Shown here: positions 7,035 through 13,151 of the stretch, one piece after another | How the letters are laid out: each line of letters starts with the position of its first letter | Numbering within the stretch: the first letter of the stretch is position 1 | NCBI GenBank assembly: GCA_046160725.1 | Contig: JBJXHB010000228.1 | Span: forward strand, 1-13,571 | Length of the DNA: 13,571 nt | Direction: 5' to 3' | From: JBJXHB01 sp046160725 | GTDB taxonomy: Bacteria; Pseudomonadota; Gammaproteobacteria; Burkholderiales; Burkholderiaceae_C | Notes under the pieces: model-generated | Databases searched by the model: none | What the model was told of the DNA's origin: nothing | Seen by the model: the letters and a program-made list of their open reading frames with translations, nothing else | Translations under genes and position numbers: made by a program

Positions 7035-7115
7035 GGTACATGGGTTCATTGGTTGTCTCCTCCTAGCACAGCGACTGTGCTTTCAGGGCGGTCCCGCAAG
7101 GGTCCGCCCTTTTTT
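7035..7115 (+). ncRNA. Candidate sigma28-dependent small RNA
   Basis: Between the sigma28-like promoter and the intrinsic terminator lies a short segment with no plausible coding sequence. It has an unpaired pyrimidine-rich stretch GTCTCCTCCT (7055-7064), complementary to Shine-Dalgarno sequences. A perfect 7-bp hairpin follows, AGCACAG-CGA-CTGTGCT (7065-7081), then the terminator hairpin and six T residues. An exposed CU-rich region upstream of a strong 3' hairpin with a U-tail is the usual layout of Hfq-dependent base-pairing RNAs. The evidence is structural only. The same CU-rich stretch is also a perfect ribosome site on the other strand, which is a competing explanation. Confidence 0.3.
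7086..7115 (+). terminator. Intrinsic terminator after flhC
   Basis: GGGCGGTCCC (7086-7095), a GCAA tetraloop and GGGTCCGCCC (7100-7109) form a 10-bp stem with one T-T mismatch, followed by six T residues (7110-7115). The orientation fits termination of flhDC or of a short RNA from the promoter at 7001. A perfect 16-bp palindrome CGGCCGGCGCCGGCCG lies just beyond it at 7121-7136. Confidence 0.88.
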
Positions 7116-7167
7116 CTGGCCGGCCGGCGCCGGCCGACAGCCTCAAGAAGGGGGGACGCGTGTCGAT

Positions 7168-8409
7168 ATGTACGCTGCCGAAGGTCGTTGTCGACCCGGC
7201 ACCCCTGCCGTGAACCTCATCCCGTTTTCCAAGCAGCACCTGCGCCTGAACGAAGCCCTGCCCTTCGGCGTGCGCGACAGGTCCGGCCGCCTGCTGCTGG
7301 GGGCTGGCGCCGTGATCGGCAGCGAGGGCCAGCTCGGCCACCTGCAGGCCGAGGACCTGTACGCCGACGAAACCGAGTCCAGCGAGTGGCGCAAGCGCCT
7401 GACCGCCGCGGTGGACCACATGATCCGCCAGAACGCGACGCTGAAGAACATCGCCGACGCCCGGCCGGACGAGGCCGCCGCGTCCGGCAGCGCGCGCCTG
7501 ACCTTCACTGAGCAATGGGCCGAGCTGGCGCTGGGGCTGGACACCGTGCTGCGCGACGCCAGCGCCGCGCAGTCCTGGCTGCCGCGCCTGGCCAGCCACC
7601 GCGACCGCGTGCGCCGACTGGCCGGCCACCGGCTGGATGCGAGCCTGTATCACCTGATCTACACCGCCGGCCACAGCACCCAGCACTACAGCAGCCACCA
7701 TGCGCTGCTGTGCATGCTGATCGGCGCCGAGACGGCCCGCATGCTGGGCTGGACCGAGGCGCAGGTCGACAGCATCGAGCAGGCGGCGCTGACGATGAAT
7801 GTGTCGATGCGGCGCCTGCAGGACCTGCTGGCCGCGCGCGACAGCGCGCTCACGGCCGAGATGCGCGAGGCCATCAAGAGCCATGCCGCCAATGCCGCCC
7901 AGCTGCTGGTGGCCAGCGGCTGCACCGACAAGATCTGGGTCGAGGCGGTGCGGCTGCACCACGACGACTCGCTGCGCGAGCGGCCGTTTGCGCTGCTGAC
8001 GCCGGGCCAGCAGGCAGCCCGGCTGCTGCGCCGGGTGGACATCTTCACCGCCAAGATGAGCCGACGGGCCACGCGGCTGCCGATGTCGCCGGTGCAGGCC
8101 GCGCGCGAGGCTTGCCTGGGTCAGAACCGCGTGCCCGACGAGATCGGCGGCGCACTGCTCAAGTCGGTGGGCCTGTTCCCGCCGGGCAGCTTTGTCGAGC
8201 TGGCCAGCGGCGAGGTCGGCATCGTCATCGCACGCGGGCCGCGGGCCAACCAGCCGGAGGTGGCGGTGCTGCTCAATGCCAGCGGCGCGCCGGTGGGCGA
8301 CCCCATCGTGCGCCACACCGGCGACGCGCGGCATGCCGTCAAGGGCGCCGTGCCAGTCAACCAGGTGCGCGTGACCCCGCCGCACGACCGCGTGCTGGCC
8401 CTGCGCTGA
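7168..8409 (+). CDS. Degenerate HD-GYP-like protein (HD-superfamily, signalling)
   Basis: This 413-residue cytoplasmic protein has the fold order of HD-GYP cyclic-di-GMP phosphodiesterases. An N-terminal domain (about 15-70, LPFGVRDRSGRLLLGAGAVI) resembles the DUF3391/HD-GYP leader. A helical linker (about 70-150) precedes an HD-like core (about 160-340). Helix YSSHHALLCMLIGAETARMLG (174-194) keeps its His, SHAANAAQLL keeps H239, HHD is at 264-266, and RRVDIFTAK keeps D291. The defining HD dyad, expected at about 210, reads MNVS instead of HDIG, and no GYP motif follows HHD. The tail PPGSFVELASGEVGIVIARG is typical of this family. It is therefore probably a binding or regulatory protein, or has altered catalysis. 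The ATG at 7168 has GAAGGGGGG 11 bases upstream; a GTG at 7210 (VNLIPFSKQ) is a reasonable alternative. Its place between flhDC and motAB suggests a link to motility. Confidence 0.78.
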   Translation: MYAAEGRCRPGTPAVNLIPFSKQHLRLNEALPFGVRDRSGRLLLGAGAVIGSEGQLGHLQAEDLYADETESSEWRKRLTAAVDHMIRQNATLKNIADARPDEAAASGSARLTFTEQWAELALGLDTVLRDASAAQSWLPRLASHRDRVRRLAGHRLDASLYHLIYTAGHSTQHYSSHHALLCMLIGAETARMLGWTEAQVDSIEQAALTMNVSMRRLQDLLAARDSALTAEMREAIKSHAANAAQLLVASGCTDKIWVEAVRLHHDDSLRERPFALLTPGQQAARLLRRVDIFTAKMSRRATRLPMSPVQAAREACLGQNRVPDEIGGALLKSVGLFPPGSFVELASGEVGIVIARGPRANQPEVAVLLNASGAPVGDPIVRHTGDARHAVKGAVPVNQVRVTPPHDRVLALR

Positions 8410-8476
8410 AACCGACGCCGCCGCGCGCCGCTGTTCGGCCGATTGCGGCCGGCCGTCACAACCCACACTGCGCCGC

Positions 8477-9277
8477 ATGATCGCGACGACCCTGCGCGCC
8501 CTGCCCTGGCCACTGCCCGCGCTGCTGGCCTGGACGCTGTGTGGGGCGCTGCACGCCGGCCTGGCCGCCAGCCCGGCCACGCGGCCTGCAGCTGCTGCCG
8601 CTGCCCTGGCATTGGGGCTGTGCCTAGCCGTGCTGCCGCCAGCCTGGCCCCTGCGGCGGCGCGCCATGCTGGCCGCGGGCTGGCCGGTGGCGGCACTGGC
8701 ATTGCAGGTCAGCCTGCCCGCCTGGGCCTGGGGCGTGGCGCTGGCCCTGGCCCTGCTCGCCTATCCGCTGCGTGCCTGGCGTGACGCGCCGCTGTTCCCA
8801 ACACCACGCGGCGCGCTCGACGGCCTGGCAGCCGCGCTGCCGCTGCCGTCCGGTGCACGGGTGCTCGATGCCGGATGCGGCATTGGCGACGGGCTGCTGG
8901 CCCTGCACGCGCAGTGGCCCCAGGCCCGCATCGAGGGCGTCGAGCAAAGCCGGCCATGGGCCCTGTGGGCGGCGCTGCGCTGCCGCGGCCGGGCCCAAGT
9001 GCGGCGCGGCGACCTATGGCGCGACGACTGGTCGGCCTGCGACGTGGTCTATCTATTCCAGCGCCCAGAGACCATGCCGCGGGCCTGGGACAAGGCGCAG
9101 CGCGAGTGCCGCGCCGGCAGCTGGCTGGTCAGCCTGCAGTTCGCCATCCCCGGCATCGAGCCCACCGTCGCCCTGCGCGCCGACAGCGCATGGCCCGTCT
9201 GGCTGTACCGCATCGATCAGACCACGCCGGCCGGCACGGCCGAAACCGCCTCAACCCGCCGCCCGCGGCGCCGATAA
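8477..9277 (+). CDS. Membrane-anchored class I SAM-dependent methyltransferase
   Basis: The protein has 266 residues. The first 100 are very hydrophobic and Ala/Leu/Trp-rich, with about four membrane segments (roughly 10-30, 40-58, 65-80 and 82-98) broken by short basic loops. A Rossmann-type methyltransferase domain follows. Motif I is VLDAGCGIGDG (129-139), an acidic strand end is IEGVEQS (152-158), and a later strand is CDVVYLFQRPE (188-198). The tail is Arg-rich. The substrate is unknown and the family is poorly characterised. It starts 67 bp after the HD gene without a clear ribosome site and stops 51 bp before motA, so it may be part of a transcript leading into motAB. A link to motility rests on position only. 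Confidence 0.75.
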   Translation: MIATTLRALPWPLPALLAWTLCGALHAGLAASPATRPAAAAAALALGLCLAVLPPAWPLRRRAMLAAGWPVAALALQVSLPAWAWGVALALALLAYPLRAWRDAPLFPTPRGALDGLAAALPLPSGARVLDAGCGIGDGLLALHAQWPQARIEGVEQSRPWALWAALRCRGRAQVRRGDLWRDDWSACDVVYLFQRPETMPRAWDKAQRECRAGSWLVSLQFAIPGIEPTVALRADSAWPVWLYRIDQTTPAGTAETASTRRPRRR

Positions 9278-9328
9278 GCCTGGGGCAAGGGGGGCATGGC
9301 GCCCTCCGGACCCGAACCCACATCCATC

Positions 9329-10189
9329 ATGTTCGTCATCGTCGGCTGGCTCATGGCCATCGCCTGCATCTTCGGGGTGTTCATCGTCCACGGCGGCAAC
9401 ATCGGCGTGGTGCTGAAGGCCTTGCCGTTCGAGCTGACGACGATCTTCGGCGGCGCCATCGGCGCCATGATCGCCAACAACCAGACCAAGGTGCTCAAGG
9501 CCACGGTGGCCGGCCTGGGCAAGTGCTTCAAGGGCAGCAAGTACAGCAAGGCCCGCGCCATGGAGCTACTGGCGCTGCTCTACGACATCCTGCAGAAGGC
9601 CCGCAAGGAGGGCCTGATGTCGATCGAGAAGGATGTCGAGGACCCGCACAGCTCGCCGCTGTTCCAGAAGTACGCCACGGTCGGCAACGACCACCATGTC
9701 ACCGAGTTCATCACCGACTACCTGCGCATGATGGTGTCGGGCAACCTGAACGCACACGAGATCGAGTCGCTGATGGACAGCGAGATCGAGACCCATCACC
9801 ACGAGGCCCATGCGCCCGCCGCGGCCATTGCCCGGCTGGCCGGCGCGCTGCCGGCCTTCGGCATCGTGGCGGCGGTGCTGGGCGTGGTCAACACCATGGG
9901 CTCGGTCGGGCAGCCGCCGGCCGTGCTGGGCGGCATGATCGGCTCGGCCCTGGTCGGCACCTTCCTGGGCATCCTGCTGGCCTACGGCTTTGCCGAGCCG
10001 CTGGCCGGCCTGCTGGAGCAGAAGATCGACGAGGAAGGTAAGGAGCTGCAGACCATCAAGACGGTGCTGCTGGCCAGCATGCAGGGCTATGCGCCGCAGG
10101 TCGCCATCGAGTTTGGCCGCAAGGTCCTGTACTCCACCGAGCGGCCCACGTTCGCCGAGCTCGAAGGCCATGTCAAACAGAAGAAGTAG
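9329..10189 (+). CDS. motA: Flagellar motor stator protein MotA
   Basis: This inner-membrane stator subunit forms the proton channel with MotB and drives the rotor through contacts with FliG. From the ATG at 9329 it has 286 residues (MFVIVGWLMAIACIFGVF), the usual MotA N terminus. An ATG at 9296, 11 codons earlier, has an AAGGGGGG close upstream (short spacing) and cannot be excluded. Four membrane segments are visible. The cytoplasmic loop has LLALLYDILQKARKEGLMSIEKDVEDP, with R92 and E100 at the places of the torque residues R90 and E98 of E. coli. LPAFGIVAAVLGVVNTMG and the following GSALVGTFLGILLAYGFAEPLA carry the conserved channel prolines and TM3-TM4. It lies 101 bp upstream of motB. 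Confidence 0.96.
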   Translation: MFVIVGWLMAIACIFGVFIVHGGNIGVVLKALPFELTTIFGGAIGAMIANNQTKVLKATVAGLGKCFKGSKYSKARAMELLALLYDILQKARKEGLMSIEKDVEDPHSSPLFQKYATVGNDHHVTEFITDYLRMMVSGNLNAHEIESLMDSEIETHHHEAHAPAAAIARLAGALPAFGIVAAVLGVVNTMGSVGQPPAVLGGMIGSALVGTFLGILLAYGFAEPLAGLLEQKIDEEGKELQTIKTVLLASMQGYAPQVAIEFGRKVLYSTERPTFAELEGHVKQKK

Positions 10190-10221
10190 TCCGGTGCTGA
10201 TCGAGCGAGACGGGGTCCGGC

Positions 10222-10290
10222 GCAGGGCCGCCCCAAGCCGGACGCTCCCCCTCGGGGGGACGGCGCGGTAATCCGCGCCAAGGGGGCACC
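10222..10290 (+). repeat. Interspersed GC-rich hairpin repeat, copy 2, filling the motA-motB gap
   Basis: The segment reads GGGCCGCCCCAAG, a 9-base spacer, CCCCCTCGGGGGG (10247-10259), a perfect 7-bp hairpin GGCGCGG-TAAT-CCGCGCC (10262-10279) and AAGGGGGCACC. Its outer blocks match those of the copy inside czcA, while the middle hairpin differs. It has the same orientation relative to the local genes in both places. Its last bases, AAGGGGG (10280-10286), lie four bases from the motB ATG and are the only visible ribosome site for that gene. Confidence 0.75.
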
Positions 10291-11235
10291 ATGTCCGGCG
10301 ACGCGAAGAAACTCCAACCGATCATTGTCAAGCGCATCAAGAAGGGCGGCCATGCCGCCCATGGTGGCGCCTGGAAGATCGCCTATGTCGACTTCGTGAC
10401 GGCCATGATGGCCTTCTTCCTGCTGATGTGGCTGCTGGGCTCGACCACCGAGGGCGACAAGAAGGGCATTGCCGACTACTTCCAGAGCCCGCTGAAGATC
10501 GCCATGCTGGGCGGCAGCGGCTCGGGCGACAGCTCGCACGTGCTGCGCGGTGGCGGCCAGGACCTGTCGCGCAGCGGCGGCCAGGTCAAGCGCGGCGACG
10601 TCCAGGCGCCGCAGGAGCATGTCAACCTGCAGGCCCTGCGCGCCGAGCAGGTGCGGGCCGAGGCGACGCGGCTGCGGGCGCTGCAGGAGCAGATGGAGTC
10701 CGAGCTGGCGAACAACGCCAAGACGTCCCAGTACGCGTCGCAGATCAAGCTGGACATGACCCGCGACGGCCTGCGCATCCAGATCGTCGACGAGCACAGC
10801 CGAGCCATGTTCGACAGCGGCAGCGCCGTGGTGCTGCCCCACATGCGCGAGATCCTGCGCGCCATCGGCTCGCTGCTGGCCGAGGTGCCCAACCGGCTGA
10901 CGCTGGAGGGTCACACCGACAGCCAGCCCTTCCCCGGCGGCGAGCGCGGTTACAGCAACTGGGAGCTCAGCGCCGACCGCGCCAATGCGTCGCGTCGCGA
11001 GCTGGTGGCCGGCGGCCTGACCGAGGACCGCGTCCTGCGGGTGCAGGGCCTGGCGTCTTCGCAGCCCTTCAACAAGCAGGACCCGCGCGAGGCGGCCAAC
11101 CGCCGCATCAGCCTGATCGTGATGAACCGCGAGGCCGAGGAGCGCGTGCTGCGCCCGATGCCGGAGCCGCCGCCGGCGGACATCCGTCCGGACAAGCCCG
11201 CGGCCGTCTCAAGCCTGCCGGTGCACGGCCGATAA
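10291..11235 (+). CDS. motB: Flagellar motor stator protein MotB
   Basis: This 314-residue, peptidoglycan-anchored partner of MotA has a short cytoplasmic tail (1-28) and one membrane helix (AYVDFVTAMMAFFLLMWLLG). The helix holds D34, the proton-accepting aspartate. It is followed by a plug/linker region with a Gly/Ser-rich and a Glu/Arg-rich coiled part (75-145). The OmpA-like domain has LTLEGHTDSQPF (203-214), NWELSADRANASRREL (224-239) and NRRISLIVM (270-278). A proline-rich tail ends the protein. Length is normal. The ribosome site AAGGGGG is contributed by the repeat in the preceding gap. The cheY start lies 56 bp after the stop. Confidence 0.97.
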   Translation: MSGDAKKLQPIIVKRIKKGGHAAHGGAWKIAYVDFVTAMMAFFLLMWLLGSTTEGDKKGIADYFQSPLKIAMLGGSGSGDSSHVLRGGGQDLSRSGGQVKRGDVQAPQEHVNLQALRAEQVRAEATRLRALQEQMESELANNAKTSQYASQIKLDMTRDGLRIQIVDEHSRAMFDSGSAVVLPHMREILRAIGSLLAEVPNRLTLEGHTDSQPFPGGERGYSNWELSADRANASRRELVAGGLTEDRVLRVQGLASSQPFNKQDPREAANRRISLIVMNREAEERVLRPMPEPPPADIRPDKPAAVSSLPVHGR

Positions 11236-11291
11236 CCCGCGCAGCGCGTCCGTTTTCCCATCCCCCGACCCCAGCCCCCGAGGGTGCCGCC

Positions 11292-11690
11292 ATGAGCAAT
11301 CCCGCCGACCTGAAGTTCCTGATCGTCGATGACTTCTCCACCATGCGCCGCATCGTGCGCGGCCTGCTCAAGGAGATGGGCTGCAACAACGCCGACGAGG
11401 CGGAGGACGGCGTCGCGGCCCTGAACATGCTGAAGGTGCAGCGCTTCGACTTCGTCGTCAGCGACATCAACATGCCCAACATGAACGGCTTCGACCTGCT
11501 CAAGGCGATCAAGGCCGACGAGAACCTCAAGCATCTGCCGGTGCTGATGGTCACCGCCGAGGCGCGCAAGGAGGACATCATCCTCGCGGCGCAGAACGGC
11601 GCGGCCGGCTACATCGTCAAGCCCTTCACCAAGGCCACGCTGGAAGAGAAGGTGCAGAAGATCCTGCAGAAGCTGGCCGCCACCGCCTGA
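11292..11690 (+). CDS. cheY: Chemotaxis response regulator CheY
   Basis: This 132-residue single-domain response regulator, when phosphorylated, binds FliM to change the direction of flagellar rotation. All active-site residues are present: the acidic pair D13-D14, the phospho-acceptor D58 in VVSDINMPNMNG, T88 in MVTAE, Y107 in AAGYIVKPF, and K110. The ATG at 11292 begins MSNPADLKFLIVDD, with GAGGG about 8 bases upstream. The open frame extends far upstream through motB in another frame, which is a shadow. It is followed by cheZ after 43 bp. The kinase and adaptor genes usually near it (cheA, cheW) are not in this window. Confidence 0.97.
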   Translation: MSNPADLKFLIVDDFSTMRRIVRGLLKEMGCNNADEAEDGVAALNMLKVQRFDFVVSDINMPNMNGFDLLKAIKADENLKHLPVLMVTAEARKEDIILAAQNGAAGYIVKPFTKATLEEKVQKILQKLAATA

Positions 11691-11733
11691 GCCGGCCACC
11701 ACCCATACCAAATCGACATCAAGGGAGCGCGCC

Positions 11734-12366
11734 ATGAAGATGGAAGACCCGGCCCACCTGCAGCCGGCACCGGGCGCCGCGACGTCCAACGAGGTGTTCA
11801 TCCAGCTCGGCACGATCACGCGCCTGCTGCACGACACCCTGCAGCAGCTGGGCGTGATGCCCAAGCTGCAGTCGGCCGCCGACGGCCTGCCCGACGCCCG
11901 CAGCCGCCTGAGCTACATCGCCACCAAGACGGAGGCCGCCGCCGACAAGGTGCTGACCTCGGTCGACCAGGCCAAGCTGGAGCATGCCCACATCACCGAG
12001 CGCACTCGCCTGCTGGCCGAGCAGCTGGTGACCGACCCGGTGCGCGCGGTGGCATCGGGCGCGGTGATGAATTTCGTCGGCGAGGTCGAGTCCCGCACCG
12101 CGGCCATCGACGCGCACCTGACCGACATCATGCTGGCGCAGGACTTCCACGACCTGACCGGCCAGGTGGTGGCCAAGGTGGTGACCCTGGCCCACGACCT
12201 GGAGGACAGCCTGGTCAAGCTGCTGGTGCAGGTGCTGCCACCCGAGCAGCGCGAGAAGGTCGACGCCACCATCCTGAACGGCCCCGTCGTCAACCCGGAG
12301 GGCCGCACCGACGTGGTGGCCGACCAGGGCGAGGTCGACGACCTGCTGGCCAGCCTGGGCTTCTGA
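11734..12366 (+). CDS. cheZ: CheY-phosphate phosphatase CheZ
   Basis: This 210-residue, mainly helical protein removes the phosphate from CheY. The signature MLAQDFHDLTGQVVAKVV holds D140 and Q144, equivalent to D143 and Q147 of the E. coli enzyme. A long helical hairpin spans about 60-165. The last residues GEVDDLLASLGF form the CheY-binding amphipathic helix. The ATG at 11734 has AAGGGAG seven to eight bases upstream. It is the last gene of the motility block: a strong GC hairpin follows the stop by about 33 bp. Confidence 0.96.
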   Translation: MKMEDPAHLQPAPGAATSNEVFIQLGTITRLLHDTLQQLGVMPKLQSAADGLPDARSRLSYIATKTEAAADKVLTSVDQAKLEHAHITERTRLLAEQLVTDPVRAVASGAVMNFVGEVESRTAAIDAHLTDIMLAQDFHDLTGQVVAKVVTLAHDLEDSLVKLLVQVLPPEQREKVDATILNGPVVNPEGRTDVVADQGEVDDLLASLGF

Positions 12367-12398
12367 AGCCGGTCCTCTCCGGTCCCACCAGCCTGCAT

Positions 12399-12420
12399 CG
12401 CGGCGCCTTCGGGCGCCGCG
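12399..12420 (+). terminator. Strong GC hairpin after cheZ (probable transcript end)
   Basis: CGCGGCGCC and GGCGCCGCG form a perfect 9-bp stem capped by a very stable TTCG tetraloop. No T-run follows (GCGCCTGCTTGGG). It is either a terminator that depends on further factors or a 3'-end stabilising structure for the mot/che transcript. Confidence 0.6.
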
Positions 12421-12454
12421 CCTGCTTGGGCTGCCCGTGCTGCGCGCTGCCCGC

Positions 12455-12496
12455 TTGACGGCGATCAATCCTTCGGCCGGCCCGGCGTGATGTGAT
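12455..12496 (+). promoter_or_regulatory. FNR/Anr-type box with class II promoter upstream of the formate/nitrite channel gene
   Basis: TTGAC-GGCG-ATCAA (12455-12468) fits the FNR consensus TTGAT-N4-ATCAA with one difference. Its centre is at 12461.5. A class II FNR promoter would then start transcription at about 12503 and need a -10 at 12491-12496, where TGTGAT is found (4 of 6 matches to TATAAT). The spacing fits, but it puts the transcription start on the ATG at 12502. This predicts activation under low oxygen and a leaderless message. Confidence 0.6.
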
Positions 12497-12501
12497 GGCC
12501 C

Positions 12502-13122
12502 ATGCCCACTGTCTTCGGCCTGGATGCCTATGCCCCGCGCGAGGTGGCGGCGCGCGTGCTGGAGGTCGGTGTCGGCAAGGCCCGCCTGCCGCTGGCCAGC
12601 CTGCTGCTGCTGGGCGTGCTGGCCGGCGCCTTCATCGGCCTGGGCACGATGGCCTTCACCTTGGTCGTCAACGACGCCACGCTGGGCTGGGCGGCCCAGC
12701 GACTGCTGGGCGGGCTGGTGTTCTCGCTCGGCCTGCTGCTGGTGTCGGTGGCCGGGGCCGAGCTGTTCACCGGCAACAACCTGATCGCGATGGCCTGGGC
12801 CGCCGGGCGGGTAAGCAGCGGCGAGCTGCTGCGCAACGGGCTGCCGGTGGGCGCGGCCAACGCGGCCGGCGCCGCAGGGCTGGCCGGGCTGCTGTGGCTG
12901 GCCGGCCATGGTGACCTGAACGGCGGCGCGGTCGGCCGAGCGGTGGTGGCCAACCTGATGCTGTTTCCGCTGGCGGCGCTGCTGGGCGCACCGCTGACGC
13001 TGGCCGAGGTGCTGGGCAACCTGGTGCCGGTGGTCGCCGGCAACATCATCGGCGGAAGCGTGCTGGTGGCCCTGGTCTACTGGGTCATCTACCTGCGGCC
13101 GCAGGCCGCACCATCGCCCTGA
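12502..13122 (+). CDS. Formate/nitrite transporter (FNT) family protein, internally shortened
   Basis: FNT proteins are pentameric channels for formate, nitrite or related small anions and usually have about 260-285 residues; this one has 206. The N-terminal half is normal: helix LASLLLLGVLAGAFIGLGTMAFTLVV (31-56), AELFTGNN (86-93) with the conserved Thr, and WAAGRVSSGELLRNG. The C-terminal helix is also normal, with LGNLVPVVAGNIIGGSVLVALVYWVIY. Between them, LNGGAVG (139-145) passes almost directly into ANLMLFPLAALLG (150-162). Full-length members have about 65 residues there, including one to two membrane spans and the pore histidine of the FEHSxAN motif. GRAVVANLM stands in place of FEHSxANM. 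The reading frame is intact and codon use is unchanged. It may be a non-functional deletion derivative or an assembly collapse. No ribosome site precedes the ATG. Confidence 0.8.
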   Translation: MPTVFGLDAYAPREVAARVLEVGVGKARLPLASLLLLGVLAGAFIGLGTMAFTLVVNDATLGWAAQRLLGGLVFSLGLLLVSVAGAELFTGNNLIAMAWAAGRVSSGELLRNGLPVGAANAAGAAGLAGLLWLAGHGDLNGGAVGRAVVANLMLFPLAALLGAPLTLAEVLGNLVPVVAGNIIGGSVLVALVYWVIYLRPQAAPSP

Positions 13123-13151
13123 CGCCCCGGGCGCAGAAGGACACCATCACC

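Noticed and set aside
7121..7136. Perfect 16-bp palindrome CGGCCGGCGCCGGCCG as an operator
   Set aside because: GC-only palindromes arise easily in this genome, it abuts the terminator, and no regulator can be tied to it. It is kept only as a note under the terminator.
8436..8451. Hairpin CGGCCG-ATTG-CGGCCG between the HD gene and the methyltransferase as a terminator
   Set aside because: The stem is only 6 bp and no T-run follows, so there is not enough support to call it.
7063..8667. Long minus-strand open frame (534 codons) opposite the HD-GYP-like gene
   Set aside because: Its composition is that of a high-GC shadow frame (Gln/Arg/His/Ala-rich, no recognisable motif), and the plus-strand gene has clear family features. 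It also crosses the terminator.
10428..11291. Upstream extension of the cheY frame through motB
   Set aside because: CheY begins at 11292 with the normal N terminus; the upstream part is an out-of-frame reading of motB.
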